Source of the DNA: Leptospirillum sp037442005
GTDB lineage: Bacteria > Nitrospirota > Leptospirillia > Leptospirillales > Leptospirillaceae
Length of the DNA: 64,000 bases
Direction of reading: 5' to 3'
Assembly: GCA_037442005.1 (NCBI GenBank)
Contig: JBBIRA010000006.1
Coordinates: 1 to 64,000, forward strand
Shown here: positions 8,395 through 16,829 of the stretch, piece after piece
Layout of the letters: every line of letters starts with the position of its first letter
Position numbering within the stretch: the first letter of the stretch is position 1
Notes under the pieces: model-generated
Told to the model about the DNA's origin: nothing
Database searches by the model: none
The model's input: the letters and a program-made list of their open reading frames with translations, nothing else
Program-made: the position numbers and the translations under genes

Positions 8395-9954
8395 ATGCCA
8401 GATTCAATCGTCCAGATTTTTGATACCACCCTCAGAGACGGAGAACAAAGTCCCGGCGCCTCGATGCAAAAAGAGGAAAAACTTCTTGTCGCCCGTCAGC
8501 TGGCCAGGCTGGGTGTCGATGTCATTGAAGCGGGTTTTCCCGTGGCCAGCCCCGATGACTTTGCCGCCGTGTCGGCGATTGCCCGGGATATTCAGGATGG
8601 GCCGACAATCTGCGCGCTGGCCCGGGCGGTCGACCGGGACATCACGATTGCGGGACAAGCCCTGAATGGCGCTTCAAAAGGCCGTATCCATACTTTTATC
8701 GCCACCAGTCCCCTCCATATGGAAAAAAAGCTCAAGATGTCCCCGGAAGAGGTGTTGAAATCCATTTCCCGGGCGGTATCCATGGCGCGCGGATTGGGCT
8801 ATGAGGTGGAATTTTCAGCGGAAGACGCCACCCGCTCGGATCCTGATTTTCTGGTCAGGGCGGTGACCGCAGCGATTGAAGCCGGTGCTGCGATCATTAA
8901 TCTTCCAGACACAGTGGGATATGCGATTCCTTCCCAGATTTCCGCGATGTTCGGCCATGTCCTTTCCTCCGTTAGCAGATCGGAACATGTCATTTTTTCC
9001 TGCCATTGTCATGATGACCTGGGTTTATCCGTGGCCAATTCCCTCGCCGCGGTCGAGGCCGGTGCACGCCAAGTCGAGTGTACGATCAACGGAATCGGTG
9101 AACGGGCGGGAAATGCGGCGATGGAAGAGCTGGTCATGGCGCTCAGGGTCCGGAAACCGCATTTTGGGCTTGATACCCGGATCCGGACGGAAGAACTCAC
9201 GAAAACGAGCCGGCTTGTTTCCACCGTCACGGGAATGATGGTTCAGCCCAACAAGGCGATCGTCGGGGAAAATGCGTTCGCCCATGAGTCCGGCATTCAT
9301 CAGGACGGATATCTGAAAGACAAGAAAACATACGAAATCATGAGCCGGGAACAGGTTGGTGCCAGTGCCGGAGGGCTGGTTCTCGGGAAGCATTCCGGTC
9401 GCCATGCGTTAAAAGACCGGCTGTTGACGATGGGGTACTCCCTGAATGAAGAAGAGCTCAACGAACTGTATGACCGGTTTAAAAAACTGGCGGACCAGAA
9501 AAAAGAAATCTTTGAGGAAGACATCGAGACCCTGATCGTCGGTTCCGGAAAGAAAGCGTCCTTCCGATTTGTCTTAAAGCGCCTTCATCTGAGCGGAGGA
9601 ACGGAAATTCCCCCGACGGCGACCATTGTTCTTGATGTCGATGGCCATGAACATCGTATGGCCGGCCTCGGAGACGGTCCTGTCGATGCCATCTACCGGA
9701 CGATTGCCAAGATGACCGGAACGTCCGCCAGACTGGCCTCTTATGTCGTCAAGGCCATTACCGGGGGAACCGATGCCCAGGGTGAGGTGACCGTCCGTGT
9801 CGAAGAAGACGGGATCCTTTCAGTGGGGCGCGGATCGGATACGGATATCCTGGTGGCGTCGGCCAAGGCCTATCTGTCGGCATTGAACCGTCTGGACCGG
9901 AAAAAAAAGAACGACCTGAAAAATCACAGGGAAGTTTCCCGGCCGGTTCTTTAA
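8395..9954 (+). CDS. leuA: 2-isopropylmalate synthase
   Basis: A 519-residue enzyme that condenses 2-ketoisovalerate with acetyl-CoA, the first committed step of leucine synthesis. The amino-terminal TIM barrel has the hallmark FDTTLRDGEQSPGASM with metal-binding aspartate, and HCHDDLGLSVANSLAAVEAGA with the catalytic histidines. The last 130 residues form the LeuA dimer/regulatory domain, the site of leucine feedback. AAGGAGG stands at ideal distance before the ATG. leuC and leuD, which would supply the isomerase, are not in the run; leuB follows instead. Confidence 0.96.
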   Translation: MPDSIVQIFDTTLRDGEQSPGASMQKEEKLLVARQLARLGVDVIEAGFPVASPDDFAAVSAIARDIQDGPTICALARAVDRDITIAGQALNGASKGRIHTFIATSPLHMEKKLKMSPEEVLKSISRAVSMARGLGYEVEFSAEDATRSDPDFLVRAVTAAIEAGAAIINLPDTVGYAIPSQISAMFGHVLSSVSRSEHVIFSCHCHDDLGLSVANSLAAVEAGARQVECTINGIGERAGNAAMEELVMALRVRKPHFGLDTRIRTEELTKTSRLVSTVTGMMVQPNKAIVGENAFAHESGIHQDGYLKDKKTYEIMSREQVGASAGGLVLGKHSGRHALKDRLLTMGYSLNEEELNELYDRFKKLADQKKEIFEEDIETLIVGSGKKASFRFVLKRLHLSGGTEIPPTATIVLDVDGHEHRMAGLGDGPVDAIYRTIAKMTGTSARLASYVVKAITGGTDAQGEVTVRVEEDGILSVGRGSDTDILVASAKAYLSALNRLDRKKKNDLKNHREVSRPVL

Positions 9955-9979
9955 CCGCAACCTAACCCCCAGAGGAATG

Positions 9980-9997
9980 TCCGGACAAGTGTCCGGA
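9980..9997. repeat. Perfect inverted repeat between leuA and leuB
   Basis: TCCGGACA and TGTCCGGA are separated by two bases in the 62 bp leuA-leuB gap. It may be an operator, a pause or processing hairpin, or chance, because TCCGGA-like words are common throughout this DNA. Confidence 0.4.
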
Positions 9998-10016
9998 TCA
10001 ACAAACAGGAGTGTGC

Positions 10017-11126
10017 ATGAGCAGTCTCAAGAAACATCAGATCCTTCTTCTTCCCGGCGACGGGATCGGACCTGAAGTCACGGTCCCTGTCCGGGACCTT
10101 GTCCAGGAAATCAACCGTTCTGAAGAAGGGGGAACCCGGGCGGGAACAATCCGGATTGAACTGGTGGAAGGACTGATCGGGGGAGCCGCGACGGATGCGA
10201 CCGGAAAGCCGTTACCCCAGGAAACCCTGGATCTTGCGGATTCATGCGACGCCGTTCTGTTGGCAGCCGTTGGCGGTCCGAAGTATGACCTTCTTCCCTA
10301 TGAGCTGCGGCCGGAAAGAGCCCTTCTGGGAATCCGGGAGCATCTGGGCGCTTTTGCCAACCTGCGGCCGGCCCGTCTTTTCCCTGAGCTGGTAGACGCT
10401 TCGACATTGAAGCCTGAGGTCATTTCAGATCTGGACATCATGGTGGTCCGGGAACTGACCGGGGGCATTTATTTCGGGAAACCCCGGGGAATCGTGACAG
10501 AAAACGGAATCCGCCGGGGAATCAATACAGAAACCTACACGGAACCCGAAATTGAACGGGTGGCCAGGGTGGCCTTTGACCTTGCCCGGAAACGAAGCCA
10601 ACGGGTCACGTCGGTGGACAAGGCCAATGTGCTGGAATCTTCCGTCCTCTGGAGAGAAGTTGTCATCCGGGTTGCAAAAGACTATCCCGATGTCACCCTC
10701 GACCATATGTATGTTGACAATGCGGCCATGCAACTGGTCCGCAAACCCAAACAGTTCGATGTGATCGTCACCGGAAACATCTTCGGTGATATCCTTTCTG
10801 ATGAGGCTTCCCAGCTGACAGGTTCCATCGGAATGCTGGCTTCGGCTTCCATCGGGGGAAAAACAGGGCTCTATGAGCCCATTCACGGTTCGGCGCCGGA
10901 CATTGCGGGAAAAAATATCGCCAACCCCATGGCAATGATCCTGTCGCTGGCACTTCTGCTCCGTTATTCCCTGAACCGGGAGGATCTCGCCCAGAGAATC
11001 GAGCGGGCCGTGTCCGGTGTTCTTGCCCAGGGCTACAGGACGGCGGATATCGCCCAGGGTCACGGTCAGGTGTTGGGAACGCGGGAAATGGGTGAAAAAA
11101 TCATTCGGGAATATGCCCGGGTCTGA
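10017..11126 (+). CDS. leuB: 3-isopropylmalate dehydrogenase
   Basis: A 369-residue NAD-dependent oxidative decarboxylase of the isocitrate/isopropylmalate family. It shows LLPGDGIGPEV at the amino end, the substrate-binding arginines in LRPERALLGIREHLGAFANLRP, and the conserved YEPIHGSAPDIAGKNIANP motif. The ATG at 10017 has GGAG five bases upstream; a GTG two codons earlier overlaps that site and is less likely. It acts after LeuCD, which must be encoded elsewhere. It is followed 20 bp later by asd. Confidence 0.96.
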   Translation: MSSLKKHQILLLPGDGIGPEVTVPVRDLVQEINRSEEGGTRAGTIRIELVEGLIGGAATDATGKPLPQETLDLADSCDAVLLAAVGGPKYDLLPYELRPERALLGIREHLGAFANLRPARLFPELVDASTLKPEVISDLDIMVVRELTGGIYFGKPRGIVTENGIRRGINTETYTEPEIERVARVAFDLARKRSQRVTSVDKANVLESSVLWREVVIRVAKDYPDVTLDHMYVDNAAMQLVRKPKQFDVIVTGNIFGDILSDEASQLTGSIGMLASASIGGKTGLYEPIHGSAPDIAGKNIANPMAMILSLALLLRYSLNREDLAQRIERAVSGVLAQGYRTADIAQGHGQVLGTREMGEKIIREYARV

Positions 11127-11146
11127 CCATTGGAAAAGGATTGGTT

Positions 11147-12199
11147 GTGAGTACGAAAAAAGATCTGTGTGTTGCTGTGTTCGGAGCGACGGGCGCTGTC
11201 GGACGGGAAATGGTTTCAATCCTTGAAGAACGGCAGTTTCCGGTGGGAGAGCTTCGTCTTTTTGCCACGGAGCGGTCGGCTGGTGAACGGGTATCGTTCC
11301 GGGGCCGGTCGATCCCGGTCACGACTTTAAAGGATCCGTCAAAAGCCTCCGGCATCGATATCGCCCTTTTGTCCGCCGGTTCCGGCCCGAGTCTTGAGAT
11401 CTCCCCTGTGCTTCGGGACATGGGGATCCTGGTGATCGACAACAGCTCCGCCTTCCGGATGGATCCCGCTGTTCCGCTGGTTGTTCCTGAAATCAATCCC
11501 TGCCGGATCCCGGCTTTTCCGGCGGGTGCCATCATTGCCAACCCGAACTGCGCCACGATCCAGATGCTTCTGGCCATTAAGCCCCTGATCGATGTGGCCG
11601 GTGTCAGACGGATCGTCGTCACGACGTTCCAGTCGGTATCGGGGACCGGTAAAGAGGCCATGGAAGAGCTGGCTTCCCAGCTTGTCATGACCCTGAATGG
11701 AAGAGTCGACGAGATTGTTCCTTCCGTTTACCCCCATCCGATCGCTTTTAATGTTCTTCCCCATATCGATCAGTTTCTTCCGGACGGGACGACGAAGGAG
11801 GAAGAAAAAATGGTGAACGAAAGCCGGAAGATCCTCGAGATCGGGGATCTCCGGGTGACGGCCACAACGGTCCGGGTTCCGGTCATGGTGGGCCATAGCG
11901 AAGCGGTCAACATCGAGTTCGAGAAAGATCTTTCGCCGGAAAAAGCACGCGAATTGCTGGGCAAGGCACCGGGTGTCACAGTTCTGGACCATCCGGAGAG
12001 TGCCGGTTATCCCCTGCCCAGATCGGTTGCCGGTCAGGATGATGTTTTTGTCGGCCGGATCCGGAGAGATCCCTCGGTCGAGTTCGGCTTGAATCTCTGG
12101 GTGGTGGGGGATAACCTTAGAAAAGGGGCGGCATTGAATGCGATCCAGATCGCCGAACAGGCGCTGGGGATCGCTCCCCCCCGTCAAGGTGAAAAATGA
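11147..12199 (+). CDS. asd: Aspartate-semialdehyde dehydrogenase
   Basis: A 350-residue NADPH enzyme reducing aspartyl phosphate to aspartate semialdehyde for lysine, threonine, methionine and diaminopimelate. The amino end has the nucleotide-binding VAVFGATGAVGREM, and the catalytic cysteine is in IIANPNCATIQMLLAI. I favour the GTG at 11147, with AAGGA about 6 bases upstream, over a TTG directly after AAGGA. The stop overlaps the nadA start as ATGA, so the two genes are coupled. Confidence 0.95.
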   Translation: MSTKKDLCVAVFGATGAVGREMVSILEERQFPVGELRLFATERSAGERVSFRGRSIPVTTLKDPSKASGIDIALLSAGSGPSLEISPVLRDMGILVIDNSSAFRMDPAVPLVVPEINPCRIPAFPAGAIIANPNCATIQMLLAIKPLIDVAGVRRIVVTTFQSVSGTGKEAMEELASQLVMTLNGRVDEIVPSVYPHPIAFNVLPHIDQFLPDGTTKEEEKMVNESRKILEIGDLRVTATTVRVPVMVGHSEAVNIEFEKDLSPEKARELLGKAPGVTVLDHPESAGYPLPRSVAGQDDVFVGRIRRDPSVEFGLNLWVVGDNLRKGAALNAIQIAEQALGIAPPRQGEK

Positions 12200-13155
12200 G
12201 TCAGCCGGTCAAGGATCATTCCATGAAAGCCCATCAGGAAGATCCGGTGGTCGCATCGCTTGTGGCCCGGATCCGGGAGTTGAAAAAAGAGCGTAACGCG
12301 GTGATTCTGGCGCACAACTACCAGGTCGGGGATGTGCAGGATGTTGCCGACCTGATTGGAGACTCTCTGGAGCTGGCCCGTTGGGCGGCATCGGGGTCGG
12401 CGCCGGTGATCCTTTTCTGCGGGGTTCATTTCATGGCGGAGACCGCCAAGATCTTAAACCCCGCAAGACGGGTGATTGTTCCGGACCTGGCTGCCGGCTG
12501 CCCCATGGCGGACATGATCACGCCGGAGGAGGTCGACCGTCTTCGGGAAGAACATCCGGGGGCGGTTGTTGTGACTTATGTCAATTCTCCCGCCGCGGTC
12601 AAGGCAAAAAGCGATATCTGCTGCACGTCGGCCAATGCTGTCCGGGTGGTGAACTCCATTCCGGCGGACACGCCGGTCATCTTTATTCCTGACCAGTTTC
12701 TGGGGGACTTCGTCCAGCGTCAGACCGGCCGCGAACTGATCCTGTTCAGGGGATTTTGTCCGAGCCATATGCGCATCATGGCGCAGGATATCCATCGGGC
12801 CAAGGAAGCTTATCCCGAGGCGCTGGTCCTGGCCCATCCGGAATGCCAGCCCGATGTGGCCAGGCTCGCCGATGTGGTCACGTCAACATCCCGGATGGCC
12901 ACTGAGGTCAAAAACAGCTCCGTCTCGACCGTGATTGTCGGAACGGAAACCGGCATGATCCATCGCCTCCAGAAGGAAAATCCGGAAAAAACCTTTGTTG
13001 CTGCCTGCACAACCTGCGATTGTGCAAACATGAAGGTCAACTCGCTCGAGAAAATCCTTTGGGCCTTAGAAGACATGTCTCCGGAAATTGAGCTTGCGCA
13101 AGAGATCATGGATCCGGCGAGACAGGCCCTTCAGCGAATGCTGGACATTGCCTAA
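12196..13155 (+). CDS. nadA: Quinolinate synthase A
   Basis: A 319-residue [4Fe-4S] enzyme that condenses iminoaspartate with dihydroxyacetone phosphate to quinolinate in NAD synthesis. It has AHNYQVGDVQDVADLIGDSL near residue 39, the ICCTSANAVRVV segment, HPEC at about 217 and a carboxyl-terminal CTTCDCANMKVNSL. The cluster ligands are probably one cysteine from each of these three places. It overlaps asd by 4 bp. Its last codons overlap the likely start of a small DUF2905 gene. No nadB or nadC is seen in the window. Confidence 0.95.
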   Translation: MSQPVKDHSMKAHQEDPVVASLVARIRELKKERNAVILAHNYQVGDVQDVADLIGDSLELARWAASGSAPVILFCGVHFMAETAKILNPARRVIVPDLAAGCPMADMITPEEVDRLREEHPGAVVVTYVNSPAAVKAKSDICCTSANAVRVVNSIPADTPVIFIPDQFLGDFVQRQTGRELILFRGFCPSHMRIMAQDIHRAKEAYPEALVLAHPECQPDVARLADVVTSTSRMATEVKNSSVSTVIVGTETGMIHRLQKENPEKTFVAACTTCDCANMKVNSLEKILWALEDMSPEIELAQEIMDPARQALQRMLDIA

Positions 13156-13393
13156 CCTGACCCGCCTTTTTCTTTTCCTGGGAGGGATGTTTTTCTTCCT
13201 GGCGCTTCTGTCCGGTCTCTGGTCCCGTTGGGGGCGAAAGACCGGACTCCCCCTTCCCGGACAGTTGCCGGGGGATATCCAGATCGACCGTCCCGGCTTT
13301 CACCTGTCTTTTCCCCTGATGACGAGCCTTCTTCTTTCTGTCGGGTTATCACTCCTTTTTTTCCTGTTTTCCTGGATCTCCCGCCGGTTCTGA
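13148..13393 (+). CDS. DUF2905 family small membrane protein
   Basis: About 81 residues with two hydrophobic helices flanking the family signature GLPLPGQLPGDIQIDRPGFH and then FPLMTSLLLSVGLSLL. Function is unknown; members are short inner-membrane proteins found widely in Bacteria. The TTG at 13148 overlaps the last codons of nadA; the frame is open further back inside nadA, so the start is uncertain and the ribosome binding site is weak. Its last 45 bases overlap, tail to tail, the 3' end of a leftward hypothetical gene. Confidence 0.75.
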   Translation: MPNLTRLFLFLGGMFFFLALLSGLWSRWGRKTGLPLPGQLPGDIQIDRPGFHLSFPLMTSLLLSVGLSLLFFLFSWISRRF

Positions 13394-13846
13394 CGAGGGG
13401 GGTTCAAGCGTTGCGCAAGCTTGGCTTACCGCTCCTTTTTCGATCTCCGAGAGAACGTTCCGAAGAGCGTCGGCAAGCTCCGGCATGTTTTTGGCGTTGT
13501 GGCGGATGGATCCCAGGATGTTTTCAAGCTTTGCGAGCCTTGAAAGCTCCTGGTCCTCCGCTGTAAGCCGGTCAAGCTCCCGGTAGAAATCGGGATACTG
13601 AGGCTCGATCTCCGATCTTACAATCGACAGTGTTTCAAGAAGTTCGGGAGGCAGCACCGGACCGAAGCTTCCAATCAGGAAATATCCCCCTTTGAAAAGG
13701 ATGACGGACCCTCCCTCCTTTCCCAGGGGAAGAATCCTGTCGACTGTTTTTCCCTGGGCATCGGCCACGGATCCGAGAAGTGCTGGGCAGCTGCGGGCAA
13801 ATTCATTTTTTTCCTTGTTGGTGCGCCATTTCTGTTCGACGTACAT
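13349..13846 (-). CDS. Hypothetical protein, 165 residues
   Basis: I do not recognise this protein. The start MYVEQKWRTNKEKNEFARS at 13846 has a good ribosome binding site (CAGGAG). The amino half looks globular (RILPLGKEGGSVILFKGGYFLIGSFGP). The carboxyl half is charged and probably helical (ELLETLSIVRSEIEPQY, LEKLENILGSIRHNA-like pattern), ending in a polar tail rich in P, E and K. The frame stays open upstream into the antisense of the neighbouring VOC gene, which is a shadow. It is divergent from that gene and convergent with the DUF2905 gene, overlapping it by 45 bp. Confidence 0.7.
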   Translation of the reverse strand: MYVEQKWRTNKEKNEFARSCPALLGSVADAQGKTVDRILPLGKEGGSVILFKGGYFLIGSFGPVLPPELLETLSIVRSEIEPQYPDFYRELDRLTAEDQELSRLAKLENILGSIRHNAKNMPELADALRNVLSEIEKGAVSQACATLEPPSSEPAGDPGKQEKKE

Positions 13847-13996
13847 GGATATCTCCTGTCTGTTTGAAAAAGGAACCATTTTTAATATTCTGTTTCGAGC
13901 GAGGTCTTTTCTGGTGTTTGTCCGGTCGTGACTTCCCGGGCTGGTCTCTTGGCCGGCCGGTCCCTTCTGGGATATGCTGGATCTAAGGAGATTAAC

Positions 13997-14413
13997 ATGA
14001 AAATCCGTCATATAGATCATGTGGCGATTCCTGTCTCCGATCTCGAGCGGTCGGTCCGCTGGTATCAGGAAGTGCTGGGACTCACCCGTCGCTACGAAAA
14101 AGAATGGGGGGACTATCCTGCCATGATGTGTGCGGGAGAGACCTGTGTGGCCCTGATTCACCCTCCCCGGGCCCTCCCCGACAGGCGATCTCAAGGGGAG
14201 ATCCCCGATCGCCACCTGGCCTTCAATGTGGACAGGGAAGGATTTGATGAGGCTATCCGGGAAATCGTCATCCGACAGATTCCCCATACAACGGATGACC
14301 ATGCCATCTCGCTATCCCTGTATTTTTATGACCCGGATGGTCACTGGATCGAGATCACGACCTTTGACCTTCCTCGGGGACGCCAGGCCGGAGATCCTCC
14401 GGTCCCATTCTGA
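13997..14413 (+). CDS. VOC superfamily (glyoxalase/dioxygenase fold) protein
   Basis: A 138-residue single-domain metal-binding protein with the vicinal-oxygen-chelate pattern: HIDHVAIPVSDLERSVRWYQ at the amino end, then VLGL, a middle HLAFNVD, and the carboxyl DPDGHWIEIT. The histidine in DHVAIPV, the histidine in HLAFNV and the glutamate in WIEIT are the likely metal ligands. The family includes glyoxalase I, methylmalonyl-CoA epimerase and dioxygenases; the substrate cannot be assigned. AAGGAG precedes the ATG by 6 bases. It starts a rightward group leading to purU. Confidence 0.85.
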   Translation: MKIRHIDHVAIPVSDLERSVRWYQEVLGLTRRYEKEWGDYPAMMCAGETCVALIHPPRALPDRRSQGEIPDRHLAFNVDREGFDEAIREIVIRQIPHTTDDHAISLSLYFYDPDGHWIEITTFDLPRGRQAGDPPVPF

Positions 14414-14471
14414 CGCAGTTTTTTCTGTCAGGCAGACAAGGATGAATGATACAAAGACGGAAGGATCTCTT

Positions 14472-14750
14472 ATGAACACCAGTACACTGTTGATCCGGGA
14501 AATGGCCAGACAGCTTCAGGAACAGAAAAAGGTCAATATTGATGCGACGATGAAACGGCATCATGGGGAAAGTGTGATTGAAAAAGAGGATGAGATTGCC
14601 ATCCGGTTCCCGGACGGATCGAGGATCTCCATTATTCCTCTTCCTTCTGACGAGGCCGGCAGCCATGATGCTGAAGTGGCTTCGGGTCGGGCGGTCATTA
14701 TTCCCGGCGATGAGCCGGTGATGCTGTTTGATGAGAACCCCTCCACCTGA
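14472..14750 (+). CDS. Hypothetical protein, about 92 residues
   Basis: An unrecognised short protein beginning MNTSTLLIREMARQLQEQKK, predicted helical at the amino end, followed by a strand-rich part (DEIAIRFPDGSRISIIPLP) and a terminal acidic segment ending VMLFDENPST. AAGGAT is 6 bases before the ATG; an in-frame ATG at 14442 would add 10 residues. It lies 58 bp after the VOC gene and its stop precedes the purU start by 22 bp, suggesting co-transcription. It is soluble as far as I can tell. No function proposed. Confidence 0.6.
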   Translation: MNTSTLLIREMARQLQEQKKVNIDATMKRHHGESVIEKEDEIAIRFPDGSRISIIPLPSDEAGSHDAEVASGRAVIIPGDEPVMLFDENPST

Positions 14751-14772
14751 CAGCGGCAAAGAGGAGAACCGC

Positions 14773-15624
14773 TTGAGACATCTCGTTCTGGCAATGTCCT
14801 GTCCCGATGCGCGCGGGATCATCTCCGCGGTGAGCGGATTTTTTTCCGGTCACGGGGGTTGGATCGATGAAGCCAGTTACCATGCAGACGCTTCGTCGTC
14901 ATGGTTTTTCATGCGTCAGGCGGTCAGGGCTGACACACTCGACTTCCCTCCGGAACAGTTCTCATCCCTGTTCGCCCCGATTGCCACCCGGTTTGAAATC
15001 ACCTGGCGCATGTGGGATACCGACCGGAAAAAACGGGTTGTCATTCTGGCCAGCCGGGAAGATCATTGCGTCAATGAACTCATCCACCGGGCTAACAACA
15101 ACGATGGACCCTTTGAAATTGTCGGTGTTTTGTCCAACCACGACAATCTCCGCTCCTTTGTGGAATGGAACCGGATCCCGTTCCATCATATCCCCGTGGA
15201 GCCGGACCGGCCTGAGCGTCATTTTTCGGACGTCGAGCGGCTTTTTTCCCACTACAAGGGCGATGTCATGGTTCTGGCCCGGTACATGAGGATCCTTCCC
15301 CCGTCAACCTGTGCCCTTTTTGCCTGGAAGATCCTGAATATCCACCACAGCTTCCTCCCGTCTTTTGCCGGCGCCCGGCCCTATCACCAGGCCTTTTCAC
15401 GCGGCGTCAAGCTGATCGGAGCCACCTGCCACTATGTGACGGCGGAGCTCGATGCCGGTCCGATCATCGAACAGGATGTCATCCGGGTCGATCACGGGGA
15501 TTCTCCCGAGGAGATGGCACGGCTCGGGAGGGATATCGAAAAGCTGGTCCTGGCCCGGGGGCTTCGTTATCATGTCGAAGACCGGGTTCTCGTACACGAC
15601 AATCGAACGATTGTCTTTCACTGA
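14773..15624 (+). CDS. purU: Formyltetrahydrofolate deformylase
   Basis: A 283-residue enzyme that hydrolyses 10-formyl-THF to THF and formate, balancing one-carbon pools. An amino-terminal ACT domain (LVLAMSCPDARGIISAVSGFF) precedes a formyltransferase domain with RVVILASREDHCVNELIHR, the LNIHHSFLPSF motif carrying the catalytic histidine, and GATCHYVTAELDAGPIIEQ. The TTG at 14773 sits 6 bases after GAGGAGA and gives the ACT domain a normal start; a TTG-ATG pair at 14728 is a possible but longer alternative. The gene directly precedes the RuBisCO-like protein by 29 bp. Confidence 0.93.
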   Translation: MRHLVLAMSCPDARGIISAVSGFFSGHGGWIDEASYHADASSSWFFMRQAVRADTLDFPPEQFSSLFAPIATRFEITWRMWDTDRKKRVVILASREDHCVNELIHRANNNDGPFEIVGVLSNHDNLRSFVEWNRIPFHHIPVEPDRPERHFSDVERLFSHYKGDVMVLARYMRILPPSTCALFAWKILNIHHSFLPSFAGARPYHQAFSRGVKLIGATCHYVTAELDAGPIIEQDVIRVDHGDSPEEMARLGRDIEKLVLARGLRYHVEDRVLVHDNRTIVFH

Positions 15625-15653
15625 CAAAACGCACTGCCGGAGGATTTGAACCC

Positions 15654-16829
15654 ATGTCGGAAACTATTCGGGCGACCTATGCCATCCGTTCCAATGATCT
15701 TCCGAGGGCTGCCGCCTTAATTGCCCGCGAAATGAGTGTAGGTGTCAAGAAAACCCGCTATGAAAATGCAAAGACCGGCGGATTCATGGCCCAGGTGGAT
15801 GAAATCAAAAAAGACGGATCGCGGGGCATCATCACCATCGATGTTCCTTGCTCCAATATTTCTACGATTTACGGGCTTTTATTGTCGATTGCCGGAGAAA
15901 TCAGCTGTCTCAAGATCCTGAAATCCATCGAACTTGTGGATTTTGAGCTTCCTTCCACCTTAGCGGATCGGCTTCCCGGCCCGGCCTTTGGCCTCGAAGG
16001 GATCCGCGCCAGACGGGGAGGACTGAAACGACCCCTGTTTGTGACAGTGATCAAGCCATCCCAGGGGCTGACCCCGGAAGAGTACGCCCATATCGGATAT
16101 GAAAGCCTTGTCGGCGGGATGGATGTGATCAAGAGCGATGAGCTTCTCCAGGAGTCGGATTCCGCCTGGAAGGCCCGATTTGAGGCCGCTGTTCAGGCGG
16201 CCCGTCGGGCTGAAAAAGAAACGGGGGAACCCAAAGGGGTCATGATGCATCCGGTGGATCGTCCCCTCCGGATGGTCGAGCGGTTTTCCGAGGGGGCCGA
16301 TATGGGGTGTAATTATGCGATGTTGTCCCCGGCGGCCTCCGGTTTTCCGATGCTTGAAGAAATTGGCCGCATGGGACGATTTCCCATTATGGCCCATATG
16401 GCCATGAGCGGATGGCTCTGGCAAAAAAACGGCATGAGTGTCAGGGCATGGGCCAGGTTCATGCGTTTGTCCGGTGCGGATATTGTTCTCTACCCCGCTC
16501 TATCGGGAACGCTCAAGGCCACGCGTGGCGAACTGGTTTCTGTCATGGAAGCGGTGAAAGCGCCCATGGGCTCGCGAAAGGAAAGCATGATCGCCGTGGG
16601 CGGGGGAATGCATGCGGGGACACTGAAGGTCCATTATGATCTATTTGGCCCCGACTTTGCCTATCTGTGCGGTGGAGGTGTCTGCGGCCATCCTGATGGC
16701 GCCCGGGCCGGCGGCCAATCCATCCGGCAGGCCTGGGAGGCGATCAGTCAGGGGATTCCGCTGTCCCGGTACCGGAAGGATCACCCGCAGCTTGATGCGG
16801 CGCTCAACGCCTTTACCCGTTACGTTTAG
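15654..16829 (+). CDS. RuBisCO-like protein (form IV large-subunit homologue)
   Basis: A 391-residue protein of the RuBisCO large-chain superfamily. Residues aligned with RuBisCO K175, K201, D203 and E204 are kept (K134 in TVIKPSQGL; K160, D162, E163 in GGMDVIKSDE), so an activated-lysine metal site is possible. The equivalent of K177 is serine 136, and the HSGT loop with H327 reads ALSGT, so CO2 fixation on RuBP is not expected. Phosphate-binding glycines remain (VGGGMH, LCGGGVCGHPDGARAGG). Related form IV proteins act in methionine salvage or sulfur metabolism; a separate clade (IV-AMC) was described from acid-mine communities and may include this one. True substrate unknown. It follows purU by 29 bp. 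Confidence 0.92.
   Translation: MSETIRATYAIRSNDLPRAAALIAREMSVGVKKTRYENAKTGGFMAQVDEIKKDGSRGIITIDVPCSNISTIYGLLLSIAGEISCLKILKSIELVDFELPSTLADRLPGPAFGLEGIRARRGGLKRPLFVTVIKPSQGLTPEEYAHIGYESLVGGMDVIKSDELLQESDSAWKARFEAAVQAARRAEKETGEPKGVMMHPVDRPLRMVERFSEGADMGCNYAMLSPAASGFPMLEEIGRMGRFPIMAHMAMSGWLWQKNGMSVRAWARFMRLSGADIVLYPALSGTLKATRGELVSVMEAVKAPMGSRKESMIAVGGGMHAGTLKVHYDLFGPDFAYLCGGGVCGHPDGARAGGQSIRQAWEAISQGIPLSRYRKDHPQLDAALNAFTRYV

Noticed and set aside
15654..16829. Calling this gene RuBisCO (cbbL) and inferring the Calvin cycle
   Set aside because: Key residues equivalent to K177 and H327 are replaced, and no phosphoribulokinase or carboxysome gene is present.
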